In this document: piece by piece, positions 26,423-35,016 of the stretch
How positions within the stretch are numbered: position 1 is the first letter of the stretch
How the letters are laid out: each line of letters opens with the position of its first letter
Assembly: GCA_947495165.1 (NCBI GenBank)
Contig: CANLXM010000001.1
Location: 930,001-994,000, forward strand
Direction: 5' to 3'
From: an uncultured Cellulomonadaceae bacterium
GTDB lineage: Bacteria > Actinomycetota > Actinomycetes > Actinomycetales > Cellulomonadaceae
DNA length: 64,000 bases
The notes under the pieces: model-generated
Databases searched by the model: none
What the model was told of the DNA's origin: nothing
The model's input: the letters and a program-made list of their open reading frames with translations, nothing else
Program-made: the position numbers and the translations under genes

Positions 26423-27090
26423 CGGCGTCGCGGTCGCCGGCCTGGTCGCTCGACCCGAACCAGCGGCTGGCCGACCCTGCGTGGCGCCGACGGCACGGCT
26501 GGCCCGTGCTGATCGCGGTGTGCACGCTCGGCATCGGCACGGCCGCCTGGTTCGCGGTCATGTCGGTGCTGCGCACGGAGGTCTCGGAGCGCTACGCCCG
26601 GTGGGCGTGGTTCTGGGGTGTGTTCACCCTGGTCAGCTACTCCCTGCTCGGGCCTGCCTTCTTCGTCCCGGTGGTCGACGACGCCGAGGCTCTGGGGGCC
26701 CTGGTGGTCGTGTGGCTGCTGCGTCTGCTGTCGATGGTGCAGGCGATCGTGATGAACCGCGGCCTGTTGGCGGACCGTGCCGTCGCGGAGGTGCAGCGCG
26801 AGTCCGCGCTGCTCGCCGCGGGTCTCCACGGCGCTGGACAGAGGCCCTTCGGGGCTGCGCCGACGGCAGGACCGTTCGGCGGCACCGTCGCACCATCCGA
26901 TGCCAGCGCCGGGGTGCCCCCCCAGTGGCCGTCGGCGCCTCCCGGCCACCTGGGCCCGCCGGTCGCGACGGGCGGGCGGGTGCTCGATCCCGGCCCGCTC
27001 GCGCGGCCCGCCGTGCCCGGTCCCGTCCTGCCCTCGTGGCAGCCTGCCCCTGCGGACGGCACGGGCGAGGGACGGCGCCTCGACCTGTAG
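26419..27090 (+). CDS. Three-helix membrane protein coupled to the AAA ATPase
   Basis: A 223-aa protein. TM helices lie at about 25-47 (PVLIAVCTLGIGTAAWFAVM), 60-80 and 88-108, followed by a cytoplasmic Pro/Gly-rich tail of ~100 residues with repeated PP and GP pairs. It begins with a DPNQRLADPAWRRRHGW motif. No named family was recognised. The GTG overlaps the ATPase stop codon, so it is probably produced with the ATPase and could be its membrane anchor or substrate. Confidence 0.75.
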   Translation: MTASRSPAWSLDPNQRLADPAWRRRHGWPVLIAVCTLGIGTAAWFAVMSVLRTEVSERYARWAWFWGVFTLVSYSLLGPAFFVPVVDDAEALGALVVVWLLRLLSMVQAIVMNRGLLADRAVAEVQRESALLAAGLHGAGQRPFGAAPTAGPFGGTVAPSDASAGVPPQWPSAPPGHLGPPVATGGRVLDPGPLARPAVPGPVLPSWQPAPADGTGEGRRLDL

Positions 27091-27095
27091 GGGAA

Positions 27096-27110
27096 CCCCT
27101 CGGTGAGGGG
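27096..27110. terminator. Short G+C hairpin between convergent genes
   Basis: CCCCTC-GGT-GAGGGG is a perfect 6-bp stem with a 3-nt loop, 5 nt after the membrane-protein stop and 3 nt before the end of the convergent sigma-factor gene. No T-run; it could act on both strands. Confidence 0.45.
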
Positions 27111-27113
27111 GCG

Positions 27114-28361
27114 TCAGCGGACCGAGTCGGCGAGCGTGCTCCGCTGGGTGAGGATGTGCTGGCGTTCGGCGCCCTCGGGACAGGCGGCGAGGGCGTCGTC
27201 GTACGCGTTGAGCGCAAGGTGCTTCTGCCCGTCGCGGCGCAGCAGCTCGGCCCGCACGAGCGCGACGCGGTGGTGGCCAGGGAGCTGGTCTGCTGCCGCG
27301 TGGAGCACGGCGAGCCCTGCCATCGGGCCTGCCACCTCGCCCACGGCGACCGCCCGGTTGAGCCGGACGATCGGCGAGCCGGTCAGCACCTCGAGCCAGG
27401 CATAGGCGCGCGCGATCGCGGCCCAGTCGGTGTCGGTGTGCGTGGCAGCGGCAGCGTGATGCGCGGCGACGAGCGCCTGGAGCCGGAGCTCCTCGGCGAG
27501 CCCGCCGCCCGGCTCCAGGGTGCGCAGACGCCGCAGCCCGGCGTCGATCTCGTCGCGATGCCAGCGGCCACGGTCCTGATCCACCAGCCGGACGATCTGT
27601 CCGTCTGCGCCAGTCCGGGCGTCGCGCCGAGCGTGCTGGAGCCGCAGCAGGGCAGCAAGGGCGTCGAGCACCGGCTGGCCCGGCAGAAGATCCGCTGCCA
27701 GCTCGGCGAGCCGCACAGCGTCCTCGGCCTGCGCGACGCGCACCACGTCCCCGCGGGGACCGGGCGCGTACCCGGCCGTGAAGCCGAGGTAGATCGTGCG
27801 CGCGACGTCGTCGAGCCGCTCGGGCCAGCGATCGAGGTCGGGGACCACGAACGACACCCCGGCGGAAGCGAGCCGGGCCTTGGCCCGGGTGAGGCGCGCC
27901 GCCATCGTGGTAGTCGGCACGAGGAAGAGTCGCGCGATGTCCGCCGTGGGGACGCCGAGCACGAACCGCAGCGCGAGCGCGGGTCGCACCTCTGCCGCGA
28001 GCGTCGGATGGGTGGCCATGAACAGGAGCGGCAGGCGCTCGTCGCTCCCTGCCCCCGGCACCAGCAGCGGCTCCTCATCGACTGCACCGGGCTGCGCGTC
28101 GCCGTCGTGAAGCAGGTGCGCCTTGGAGTTCGCCGTGTGCTCGCGGCGCAGCGCGTCGATGACCCGTCGGCCGGCGACCGTACGGATCCACCCCGCCGGG
28201 TTGTCGGGAATCCTCGACGTCGGCCACTGCGCGGCAGCGTCGGCAAAGGCCTCAGCGAGGGCGTCCTCGACGAGGTCGGGGCGCCCGAACCGGTGCATCA
28301 GCTGCCCGAGCAGCCGGCCCCAGTGCTGCTGCCAGACCTCGGCGAGGACCCCGGGCACCAT
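27114..28361 (-). CDS. ECF sigma factor of the ECF42/SigJ-like type with TPR-like C-terminal extension
   Basis: A 415-aa sigma factor. Region 2 is near the N-terminus (LVEDALAEAFADAAAQWP, then NPAGWIRTVAGRRVIDALRRE), and region 4 contains ADIARLFLVPTTTMAARLTRAKARL. A long C-terminal extension (~215 residues, DUF6596 then a TPR-like tail ending HLALNAYDDALAACP) replaces an anti-sigma partner. Group ECF42 typically sits beside a YCII/DGPF-domain gene, as here. The two genes overlap by one base (TGATG). The extension is thought to control activity in cis. Confidence 0.9.
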   Translation of the reverse strand: MVPGVLAEVWQQHWGRLLGQLMHRFGRPDLVEDALAEAFADAAAQWPTSRIPDNPAGWIRTVAGRRVIDALRREHTANSKAHLLHDGDAQPGAVDEEPLLVPGAGSDERLPLLFMATHPTLAAEVRPALALRFVLGVPTADIARLFLVPTTTMAARLTRAKARLASAGVSFVVPDLDRWPERLDDVARTIYLGFTAGYAPGPRGDVVRVAQAEDAVRLAELAADLLPGQPVLDALAALLRLQHARRDARTGADGQIVRLVDQDRGRWHRDEIDAGLRRLRTLEPGGGLAEELRLQALVAAHHAAAATHTDTDWAAIARAYAWLEVLTGSPIVRLNRAVAVGEVAGPMAGLAVLHAAADQLPGHHRVALVRAELLRRDGQKHLALNAYDDALAACPEGAERQHILTQRSTLADSVR

Positions 28362-28714
28362 CAGAACGGATCGACCGTGGGCACGATCTGGATGTCGTAC
28401 GGCGGGAGCACCTGAAGCAGGTCGACGAGGACGTCGATGTCGGGTGCCTCGATCAGGAAGAAGCCGCCGAGCCCTTCGAGCGTCTCGGCGAACGGCCCCT
28501 CGGTGAGGGACACCTTGCCGGCGCGAGTGGCCATCGTCGTACAGCTCTCCGGCCCGCCCAGCGCCTCGCCGGACAGGATCTCGACCCCCTCGCGCGCCCC
28601 GCACGCGGCATCGAAGTCGACGAACCGTTGGATGTCCGCCGCCTGACGGTCCGGGGTGAGCTCCTGCCACGCGGGCATCTCGCCGTAGCCGATCAGCAGA
28701 ACCAGATACTTCAT
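28361..28714 (-). CDS. YCII-related (DGPF-domain) protein
   Basis: A 117-aa small dimeric alpha/beta-barrel-like protein. It starts MKYLVLLIGYGEMPAWQ and has EGPFAETLEGLGGFFLIEA at ~70-88, a variant of the family's DGPFAETKE motif. The paired ECF42 sigma factor overlaps its stop codon and probably controls this promoter. The exact chemistry of DGPF proteins is unknown. A weak AAAGG ribosome site lies 10 nt before the ATG. Confidence 0.9.
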   Translation of the reverse strand: MKYLVLLIGYGEMPAWQELTPDRQAADIQRFVDFDAACGAREGVEILSGEALGGPESCTTMATRAGKVSLTEGPFAETLEGLGGFFLIEAPDIDVLVDLLQVLPPYDIQIVPTVDPF

Positions 28715-28984
28715 CAGAGGGCCTTTCGTCAGGACGGCGAGGTTGCCGTCCTCATCATGTCGCGCGAGAGGCGCCCAGATCGACAGCCGTCCCGGACCTC
28801 GCTGTTCCGACCGCCGCGATCGTCGTCGCGCCACCGACCCCCTGGGCAGTCCGTCCCGCGCCGACGCTCCGGGGCGCGCCGTGCGACCAGGGGACCTCCG
28901 GCCCACGCCTGGCCACACCGCAGGTAGCACCATGGTCGAAAGGGGTGCGAGGGGTCGTATCCACCCGGATGAGGAGTTCAGGCG

Positions 28985-29479
28985 ATGAGAGCAGTGGTCG
29001 TGGTCGCGTCCCGGCATGGGGGCACGCGTGAGATCGGTGAGGTGATCGCCAGCACCTTGGCGGAGGTCGGGATCGAGAGCGACGTGCGCTCGCCCGACGA
29101 CGAGTTCGAGATCGAGCCCTACGACGTCGTCGTCGTCGGGTCCCCGATCTACACGGGGCGCTGGTTGCCCGAGGCGCGGGAGTACGTCGAGGCGAACGCC
29201 GAGGCGCTCCGCGCCCGGAAGGTCTGGCTGTTCTCGTCGGGGCTGTCGGACGCGCCGGCGAAGGCGTCCAACCGCCCCGCGGAGACGCAGGAGCGGCTCG
29301 GTCTGGTGGGCGCTGTGGCCCACCGGCACTTCTCGGGACGGCTGGATCTCAACGTCCTGAACTTCGCCGAGCGGGCGATCATCGCCGCGGCCCGCGGCAA
29401 GCAGGGCGACCGGCGCGACATGGACGCCGTGCGCGCCTGGGCCCGGGACGTCGCCGCGCGGGTCGGGGCAAGCGCGTAG
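28985..29479 (+). CDS. Flavodoxin-domain protein (HemG-like)
   Basis: A 164-aa flavodoxin. The N-terminal VVVVASRHGGTREIGEVI forms the FMN phosphate loop (SRHGGT), and VVVVGSPIYTGRWLPEAREYV supplies the second loop around residue 52. The chain resembles menaquinone-dependent protoporphyrinogen-oxidase-type flavodoxins, but heme genes are not adjacent. A GAGGAG lies 9 nt before the ATG. A strong hairpin follows the stop. Confidence 0.88.
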   Translation: MRAVVVVASRHGGTREIGEVIASTLAEVGIESDVRSPDDEFEIEPYDVVVVGSPIYTGRWLPEAREYVEANAEALRARKVWLFSSGLSDAPAKASNRPAETQERLGLVGAVAHRHFSGRLDLNVLNFAERAIIAAARGKQGDRRDMDAVRAWARDVAARVGASA

Positions 29480-29522
29480 CACGAGCCGACCAGCCTCGCC
29501 CGAAGAACGACATCGCTGGCTC

Positions 29523-29555
29523 GACGCCGGACCGCCCAGGGGACGGTCCGGCGTC
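29523..29555. terminator. 12-bp perfect stem-loop between flavodoxin and fumC
   Basis: GACGCCGGACCG pairs with CGGTCCGGCGTC around a 9-nt loop. It sits between two convergent genes 44 nt after the flavodoxin stop, so it can serve both strands. Confidence 0.75.
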
Positions 29556-29579
29556 GGCGTCTCGACGACCCCGGACAGG

Positions 29580-31013
29580 TCAGGCCTGGGGCGGCCGCGT
29601 CATCGACAGGACGTCGAGCGCCCGGTCGAGCTGCGCCTCGGTGACCTCGCCGCGCTCGACGAACCCGAGGGCGACGACGGACTCGCGGACCGTGAGCCCG
29701 TTAGCCACCGAGTGCTTCGCGACCTTGGCCGCGGCTTCGTAGCCGATCACGCGATTGAGCGGCGTGACGATCGACGGCGAGGACTCCGCGTACGCGCGGG
29801 CCTTGCTCTCGTTCGCGGTGATCCCCGCGATCGTTTTGTCGGCGAGCACGCGCGAGGATGTCGACAGGAGGCGGATCGACTCGAGCACGCCCGCGGCGAT
29901 GACCGGGATCTGCACGTTGAGCTCGAACGAGCCGGACGCGCCGGCCCAGGCGACCGTCGCGTCGTTGCCCACGACCCGCGCGGCGACCATGAGCACGGCC
30001 TCGGGCACGACCGGGTTCACCTTGCCCGGCATGATCGACGAGCCCGGCTGCAGGTCCGGGATGAAGATCTCGCCGAGGCCCGTGTTGGGGCCCGACCCCA
30101 TCCAGCGCAGGTCGTTGCAGATCTTCGTGATCGAGACAGCGATCGTGCGCAGCACCCCGGAGAGCTCGACGAGCCCGTCGCGGGAGCTCTGTGCCTCGAA
30201 GTGGTCGCGCGCCTCGGTGATCGGCAGACCGGTGTCCTGCACCAGCAGCTCGATCACGCGCTGGGGGAAGCCGGCGGGCGTGTTGATGCCGGTGCCGACC
30301 GCGGTGCCGCCGAGGGGCACCTCGGCGGCGCGGGGGAGGGCTGCCTCGAGGCGCTCGATGCCGTAGCGCACCGCCGCGGCGTACCCGCCGAACTCCTGGC
30401 CGAGGGTCACGGGGGTCGCGTCCATCAGGTGCGTGCGCCCCGACTTCACGACGTGCGCGAACGCGCGGGCCTTGGCCTCGAGCGCCTCGGCGAGGTGGCA
30501 CAGCGCGGGCTCGAGGTCGCGCACGACGCCGGACGTCGCCGCCACGTGCACCGACGTCGGGAAGACGTCGTTGGACGACTGCGACGCGTTCACGTGGTCG
30601 TTCGGGTGCACCTCGCGACCGAGCGCGCGCGTGGCGAGCGTCGCGAGCACCTCGTTGGTGTTCATGTTCGACGACGTCCCGGAGCCGGTCTGGTAGACGT
30701 CGACCGGGAAGTGCTCGTCGTGGATGCCGGAGGCGACCTCGTCGGCCGCGGCCACGATCGCGTCGGCGATGTCCTGGTCGAGGACGCCGAGCTCCGCGTT
30801 GGCCCGGGCTGCGGCCTTCTTCACGCGCGCGAGCGCCTCGATGTGCCCGCGCTCGAGGCCCGTCCCGGAGATCGGGAAGTTCTCGACGGCACGCTGCGTC
30901 TGGGCACGGTAGAGCGCGGCCGCGGGCACGCGGACCTCTCCCATCGTGTCGTGCTCGATCCGGTACTCGGACGTGTCGGTGTTCGGCGCGGAGCCGACGG
31001 CGTTGTCAGTCAT
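29580..31013 (-). CDS. fumC: Class II fumarate hydratase
   Basis: A 477-aa TCA-cycle enzyme interconverting fumarate and malate. It has [38 protein letters not shown] and the superfamily signature [13 protein letters not shown]. Fumarase rather than aspartase is supported by overall length and the HPNDHVN motif. Two in-frame ATGs exist: 31013 has CACGAT 7 nt upstream, fitting the leaderless pattern of this genome, while 31022 has a GAGG very close by and adds MVA. It ends convergent to the flavodoxin. Confidence 0.96.
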   Translation of the reverse strand: MTDNAVGSAPNTDTSEYRIEHDTMGEVRVPAAALYRAQTQRAVENFPISGTGLERGHIEALARVKKAAARANAELGVLDQDIADAIVAAADEVASGIHDEHFPVDVYQTGSGTSSNMNTNEVLATLATRALGREVHPNDHVNASQSSNDVFPTSVHVAATSGVVRDLEPALCHLAEALEAKARAFAHVVKSGRTHLMDATPVTLGQEFGGYAAAVRYGIERLEAALPRAAEVPLGGTAVGTGINTPAGFPQRVIELLVQDTGLPITEARDHFEAQSSRDGLVELSGVLRTIAVSITKICNDLRWMGSGPNTGLGEIFIPDLQPGSSIMPGKVNPVVPEAVLMVAARVVGNDATVAWAGASGSFELNVQIPVIAAGVLESIRLLSTSSRVLADKTIAGITANESKARAYAESSPSIVTPLNRVIGYEAAAKVAKHSVANGLTVRESVVALGFVERGEVTEAQLDRALDVLSMTRPPQA

Positions 31014-31028
31014 GGCCACCATCGTGCC

Positions 31029-31664
31029 TCACTGCGCGGGTGTCTCGCCCACGTCGCCGATGACCTCGACGAGCGACGCGGCGCCCTCGGCGAGCGCGTA
31101 CTCGACGCCGACGATCGCGCACCGGCCCTCGGCCACGGCCTGAGCCAGACCTGCGGAGTAGCCGTGCAGCATGTCGACCGTGTGGCGGACGTGCTCGCGG
31201 CGCAGGACGTCCGGGTCGACCGCACCGCCTGTGCTCGTGATGCGCACGATCGACGGGATCACGCGATCGACGACGGCGCGGACGAACCCGTCCGCCTGCT
31301 CGCCGGTCGCAAGGGTGTGCGCGGCCGCGGCGATGGCGCCGCAGCTGTCATGGCCCAGGACGACGACGAGTGGCGTGCTGAGGATGTCCACCCCGTACTC
31401 GATCGAGCCGATCACGGTCGTGTCGAGGACATGGCCGGCCGTGCGCACGACGAACACGTCGCCGAGGCCCTGGTCGAAGATCAGCTCGGCGGCGACGCGT
31501 GAGTCGGAGCAGCCGAAGATCACCGCGTGCGGGTGCTGGGCGACGCTCAGCTCGGCACGACGGTCGAACCCCTGGGCGGGGTGCTCGGGCGTGTCGGTGA
31601 CGAATCGGGCGTTGCCCGCGCGCAGGGCGGCCCACGCTTGTGCTGGGGTCCTCGTGGTTGGCAT
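31029..31664 (-). CDS. Beta-class carbonic anhydrase
   Basis: A 211-aa enzyme that hydrates CO2 to bicarbonate. Zinc ligands are visible as Cys in IFGCSDSR and as His and Cys in VVLGHDSCGA; the Asp-Arg dyad is in CSDSR. The ATG at 31664 follows a GGAGGG at about 11 nt. It is transcribed just upstream of fumC and could supply bicarbonate for carboxylases such as PEP carboxylase at 21560. Confidence 0.94.
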   Translation of the reverse strand: MPTTRTPAQAWAALRAGNARFVTDTPEHPAQGFDRRAELSVAQHPHAVIFGCSDSRVAAELIFDQGLGDVFVVRTAGHVLDTTVIGSIEYGVDILSTPLVVVLGHDSCGAIAAAAHTLATGEQADGFVRAVVDRVIPSIVRITSTGGAVDPDVLRREHVRHTVDMLHGYSAGLAQAVAEGRCAIVGVEYALAEGAASLVEVIGDVGETPAQ

Positions 31665-31821
31665 GACGGCATCATCCCTCCTGCGTTGGTGGTCGGGCGG
31701 GCGGCGTCCACGATCAGAACGCCGGCGCTCCAGACTGCTCCCCGGGTGCGAGATGTCCGGACTTGCGGTACTCCTGAGCAAGGTGATGATGACGTCGCCG
31801 CAGAGCCGAAGGGGTGGGCGC

Positions 31822-33114
31822 GTGCGCAGAACCAGCAGAGCCGGAGCCGTCGTGGCATCGATGAGCCTGCTCGCGCTCACCGCCTGCGCCGGCGGTGACG
31901 AGGGCACCCCCACCCTGTCCTGGTACACGAACCCCGACGCCGGCGGGCAGGCGGCCATCGCGGCATCCTGCACTGAAGCGGCCGACGGCGCGTACCGCAT
32001 CGAGACGGTGTCGCTCCCGCGCGAGGCCGCGTCGCAGCGCGAGCAGCTCGCGCGTCGGCTCGCCGCGAAGGACGCGTCGATCGACCTCATGAGCCTCGAC
32101 CCGCCCTACATCCCCGAGCTCGCCGAGGCCGGGTTCCTCGCCCCGATCCCCGACGACAAGGCCGAGGCGCTCAGCGAGGGAGTGCTGGAGGGCGCGCTGG
32201 CGGGCGCCTCGTGGCGTGACGAGCTCGTCACCGCACCGTTCTGGGCAAACACCCAGCTGCTCTGGTACCGGGTGTCGGTCGCCGAGGCAGCGGGCCTCGA
32301 CATGGAGTCGGGCGGGGTCACCTGGGAGCAGCTGATCGACGCAGCGGCCGAGCAGGACAAGCTGCTCGCGGTGCAGGGCACCAAGGCCGAGTCGTTCATG
32401 GTGTGGGTGAACGCCCTGGTGGCCTCCGCAGGCGGCCAGATCGTGACGGACCCCGCGGCCGACTCCGAGACGCTCCAGCTCGGGCTCGACTCCGAGGCCG
32501 GACGCGCCGCGGCCGAGATCGTCGGTCGGATCGGTTCGGAGGGCCTCGGCGGCCCGGGCATGGCGACCGCGGACGAGAACGCGAACCTCTCGACGTTCCA
32601 GTCGGACTCGGGGAGCTTCATGGTCAACTGGCCGTTCGTGTGGCCCGCGACGCTCTCCGCCGTGGAGGGTGGCACGCTCGAGGAGTCGCTCGTCGAGGAC
32701 ATCGGGTGGGCCCTGTACCCCCGGGTGACCGAGGACGCCGAGCCCGCGCCGCCGCTCGGTGGCATCAACCTCGGCGTCGGCGCGTTCAGCGAGCACACCG
32801 ACCTGGCGTACGACGCCGTGGAGTGCATCGTGGCGCCGGAGAACCAGGTGGAGTACTTCATCAGCGACGGCAACCCGCCGTCCAACGAGCAGGCGTACGA
32901 CGACGAGCGACTCACCGAGGAGTTCCCGATGGCCGAGACCATCCGCGAGTCGCTCGAGCTCGCCGTACCGCGTCCGCAGACGCCCTACTACAACGAGCTG
33001 TCGATCGGGTTGCAGGAGACCTGGTACCCGGCCAGCTCGGTCGATCCGGAGACGACGCCCGTGGAGGCGACCGACAAGATCCTCTCGGTCCTTCGAGGGG
33101 AGGCCCTGCTGTGA
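31822..33114 (+). CDS. Sugar ABC transporter substrate-binding lipoprotein, second operon
   Basis: A 430-aa extracytoplasmic receptor. The signal peptide ends in the lipobox LTAC at Cys22, followed by PTLSWYTNPDAGGQAAI. The rest is a family-1 fold with FWANTQLLWYR and PRVTEDAEPAPPLGGINLGVG. GTG 31822 is chosen because AAGGGG lies 7 nt upstream and the signal peptide has normal length from there; ATGs at 31786/31789 are too close to their purine tract. Gene order (binding protein, permease, permease, ATPase) equals that of the mycobacterial lpqY-sugABC trehalose importer, so an alpha-glucoside such as trehalose is a possible ligand. Confidence 0.9.
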   Translation: MRRTSRAGAVVASMSLLALTACAGGDEGTPTLSWYTNPDAGGQAAIAASCTEAADGAYRIETVSLPREAASQREQLARRLAAKDASIDLMSLDPPYIPELAEAGFLAPIPDDKAEALSEGVLEGALAGASWRDELVTAPFWANTQLLWYRVSVAEAAGLDMESGGVTWEQLIDAAAEQDKLLAVQGTKAESFMVWVNALVASAGGQIVTDPAADSETLQLGLDSEAGRAAAEIVGRIGSEGLGGPGMATADENANLSTFQSDSGSFMVNWPFVWPATLSAVEGGTLEESLVEDIGWALYPRVTEDAEPAPPLGGINLGVGAFSEHTDLAYDAVECIVAPENQVEYFISDGNPPSNEQAYDDERLTEEFPMAETIRESLELAVPRPQTPYYNELSIGLQETWYPASSVDPETTPVEATDKILSVLRGEALL

Positions 33115-34091
33115 GCGGCGGACGAGGCAGGGGAGCGGCGGTCGCCGCGGAGCAGGACAGCGGCCGGGACGAGGCGGCCACGGCGGCGCGCAGCGACCGG
33201 GCGAAGGCGGAGGCGCGGCTGGGCTGGATGCTCGCCGGTCCGGCATTCGTCGTCATGCTGGCGGTGACGCTCTACCCGATCCTGCAGGCGGTCTACGAGT
33301 CGCTCTTCAAGTTCCGGCTGACAGCCCCCGACGAGCGCTCGTTCGTGGGCTTGGGCAACTACGGCGTCGTGCTCTCGGACCCGGTCTTCCTGCGGTCGCT
33401 CGCGGTGACGACGGGGATCATGATCGTCACGGTCGTGATCGAGGTCGTGCTGGGCTTCGCGCTCGCGCTCGTGATGCACCGCGCCATCAAGTCGCTGCGG
33501 GGCGTGCTGCGCACCGCGATCCTCGTGCCCTACGGGATCATCACGGTCGTCTCGGCGTTCGCGTGGTTCTACGCCTTCGACATCAACTCCGGGTTCGTGA
33601 ACAGCTGGTTCGACTGGGTGCCCGGCATCGACGAGAACCTCAACTGGTTCGCCGACACGTGGACCAGCCTCGCGGTGATCATCGCGAGCGAGGTCTGGAA
33701 GACGACCCCGTTCATCTCACTGCTCCTGCTCGCCGGCCTCGCACAGATCCCTACCGAGCTCGAGGAGGCCGCCGCCGTCGACGGCGCGACCTGGTGGCAG
33801 CGGATGCGTCGCGTCGTCATCCCGAACATGAAGGCCGCGATCATGGTCGCGGTGCTCTTCCGGGCCCTCGACGCGTTCCGGATCTTCGACAACGTCTTCA
33901 TCATGACCAACGGCGCGCACGGCACCGAGGTCCTGTCGCTGCTGGCGTACAAGACGTCCATCGGGCGCCTCGAGATCGGCATGGGATCGGCGATCTCGGT
34001 GCTGCTGTTCCTCTGCGTCATCGTGATCTGCGTGATCGCGATCAAGCTCTTCAAGGTCGATCTGGCCGGCGCGAGAGGGGAGCAGAAGTGA
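33111..34091 (+). CDS. Sugar ABC transporter permease (SugA/MalF-like)
   Basis: A 326-aa permease. A ~45-residue charged N-terminus precedes six TM helices; the EAA loop is EEAAAVDGATWWQRMRRVVIP. The GTG at 33111 overlaps the binding-protein stop (GTGA), and its own stop overlaps the next GTG, so all three genes are coupled. Confidence 0.92.
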   Translation: MSGGRGRGAAVAAEQDSGRDEAATAARSDRAKAEARLGWMLAGPAFVVMLAVTLYPILQAVYESLFKFRLTAPDERSFVGLGNYGVVLSDPVFLRSLAVTTGIMIVTVVIEVVLGFALALVMHRAIKSLRGVLRTAILVPYGIITVVSAFAWFYAFDINSGFVNSWFDWVPGIDENLNWFADTWTSLAVIIASEVWKTTPFISLLLLAGLAQIPTELEEAAAVDGATWWQRMRRVVIPNMKAAIMVAVLFRALDAFRIFDNVFIMTNGAHGTEVLSLLAYKTSIGRLEIGMGSAISVLLFLCVIVICVIAIKLFKVDLAGARGEQK

Positions 34092-34936
34092 CCGCGCTCA
34101 ACCGCAAGCAGAAGATCTGGTGGGCCGTCATCACGGTCGCGGTGCTGCTCTACGCCCTGTTCCCGGTGGCGTCGATCTTCGCGACGTCGTTCAAGACGCC
34201 CGCGGAGCTCAACCAAGGCGGGTTCCTCCCGGACACGTGGACGACCGAGAACTACGAGTCGATCCTCGCGCCCGACGGCGCTGCCCGGGACCTGTTCCTC
34301 TCGGCCCTGCGCAACTCCGTGGGCATCTCGCTGATCGCCACGGCCGTCGCCGTGGTCCTCGCGACGCTCGCGGCCTACGCGATCGCCCGCCTGGACTTCC
34401 CGGGCAAGCGCGTCATCCTGACGACCGCCCTCGGGGTGTCGATCTTCCCGGTCATCTCGATCGTGACGCCGCTGTTCAACCTGTGGCGCTCGATCGGCCT
34501 GTACGACACCTGGCTCGGCCTCATCATCCCGTACCTGTCGCTGACGCTGCCGATCTCGATCTGGACGCTCGCTGCGTTCTTCCGACAGATCCCGTGGGAG
34601 CTCGAGCAGGCCGCGCAGGTGGACGGCGCGACGACGTGGCAGGCGTTCCGCAAGGCGATCGTGCCGCTCGCGGCGCCCGGGGTCTTCACGACGGCGCTGA
34701 TCGCCTTCTTCATCGCGTGGAACGACTTCGTGTACGGCATCTCGCTGACGTCGACCGACGCTGCGCGCCCCGTGCCTGCCGCGCTCGCGTTCTTCACGGG
34801 TGCGTCGCAGTTCGAGGAACCCACCGGGGCGATCTCGGCTGCGGCGATCGTCGTGACCATCCCCGTCGTCATCCTCGTGCTGGCCTTCCAGCGCCAGATC
34901 GTCGCCGGCCTGACCCAGGGGGCGGTGAAGGGATGA
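34088..34936 (+). CDS. Sugar ABC transporter permease (SugB/MalG-like)
   Basis: A 282-aa permease with six TM helices. The EAA loop EQAAQVDGATTWQAFRKAIVP lies near residue 175 and the C-terminus is RQIVAGLTQGAVKG, typical of MalG proteins. It starts at a GTG overlapping the previous stop. Its stop overlaps the start of a 27-codon frame (ATGA) that bridges to the ATPase gene. Confidence 0.92.
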   Translation: MTALNRKQKIWWAVITVAVLLYALFPVASIFATSFKTPAELNQGGFLPDTWTTENYESILAPDGAARDLFLSALRNSVGISLIATAVAVVLATLAAYAIARLDFPGKRVILTTALGVSIFPVISIVTPLFNLWRSIGLYDTWLGLIIPYLSLTLPISIWTLAAFFRQIPWELEQAAQVDGATTWQAFRKAIVPLAAPGVFTTALIAFFIAWNDFVYGISLTSTDAARPVPAALAFFTGASQFEEPTGAISAAAIVVTIPVVILVLAFQRQIVAGLTQGAVKG

Positions 34937-35016
34937 CCAGCCCAGCGCGGCTCCCGCGCCGCACGCCCGTGACACCGCAGGACCCCAGCCCCACGCCCGA
35001 CCGAGGAGACCAGTGA
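34933..35016 (+). CDS. 27-aa Pro-rich bridging ORF between permease and ATPase genes
   Basis: This frame starts at an ATG overlapping the permease stop (ATGA) and ends at a TGA overlapping the ATPase ATG (TGATG). It encodes a hydrophilic peptide beginning MTSPARLPRRTPVTPQDPS. The exact fit at both ends suggests that its translation carries ribosomes to the ATPase gene rather than that the peptide has a function. It may be fortuitous. Confidence 0.35.
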   Translation: MTSPARLPRRTPVTPQDPSPTPDRGDQ

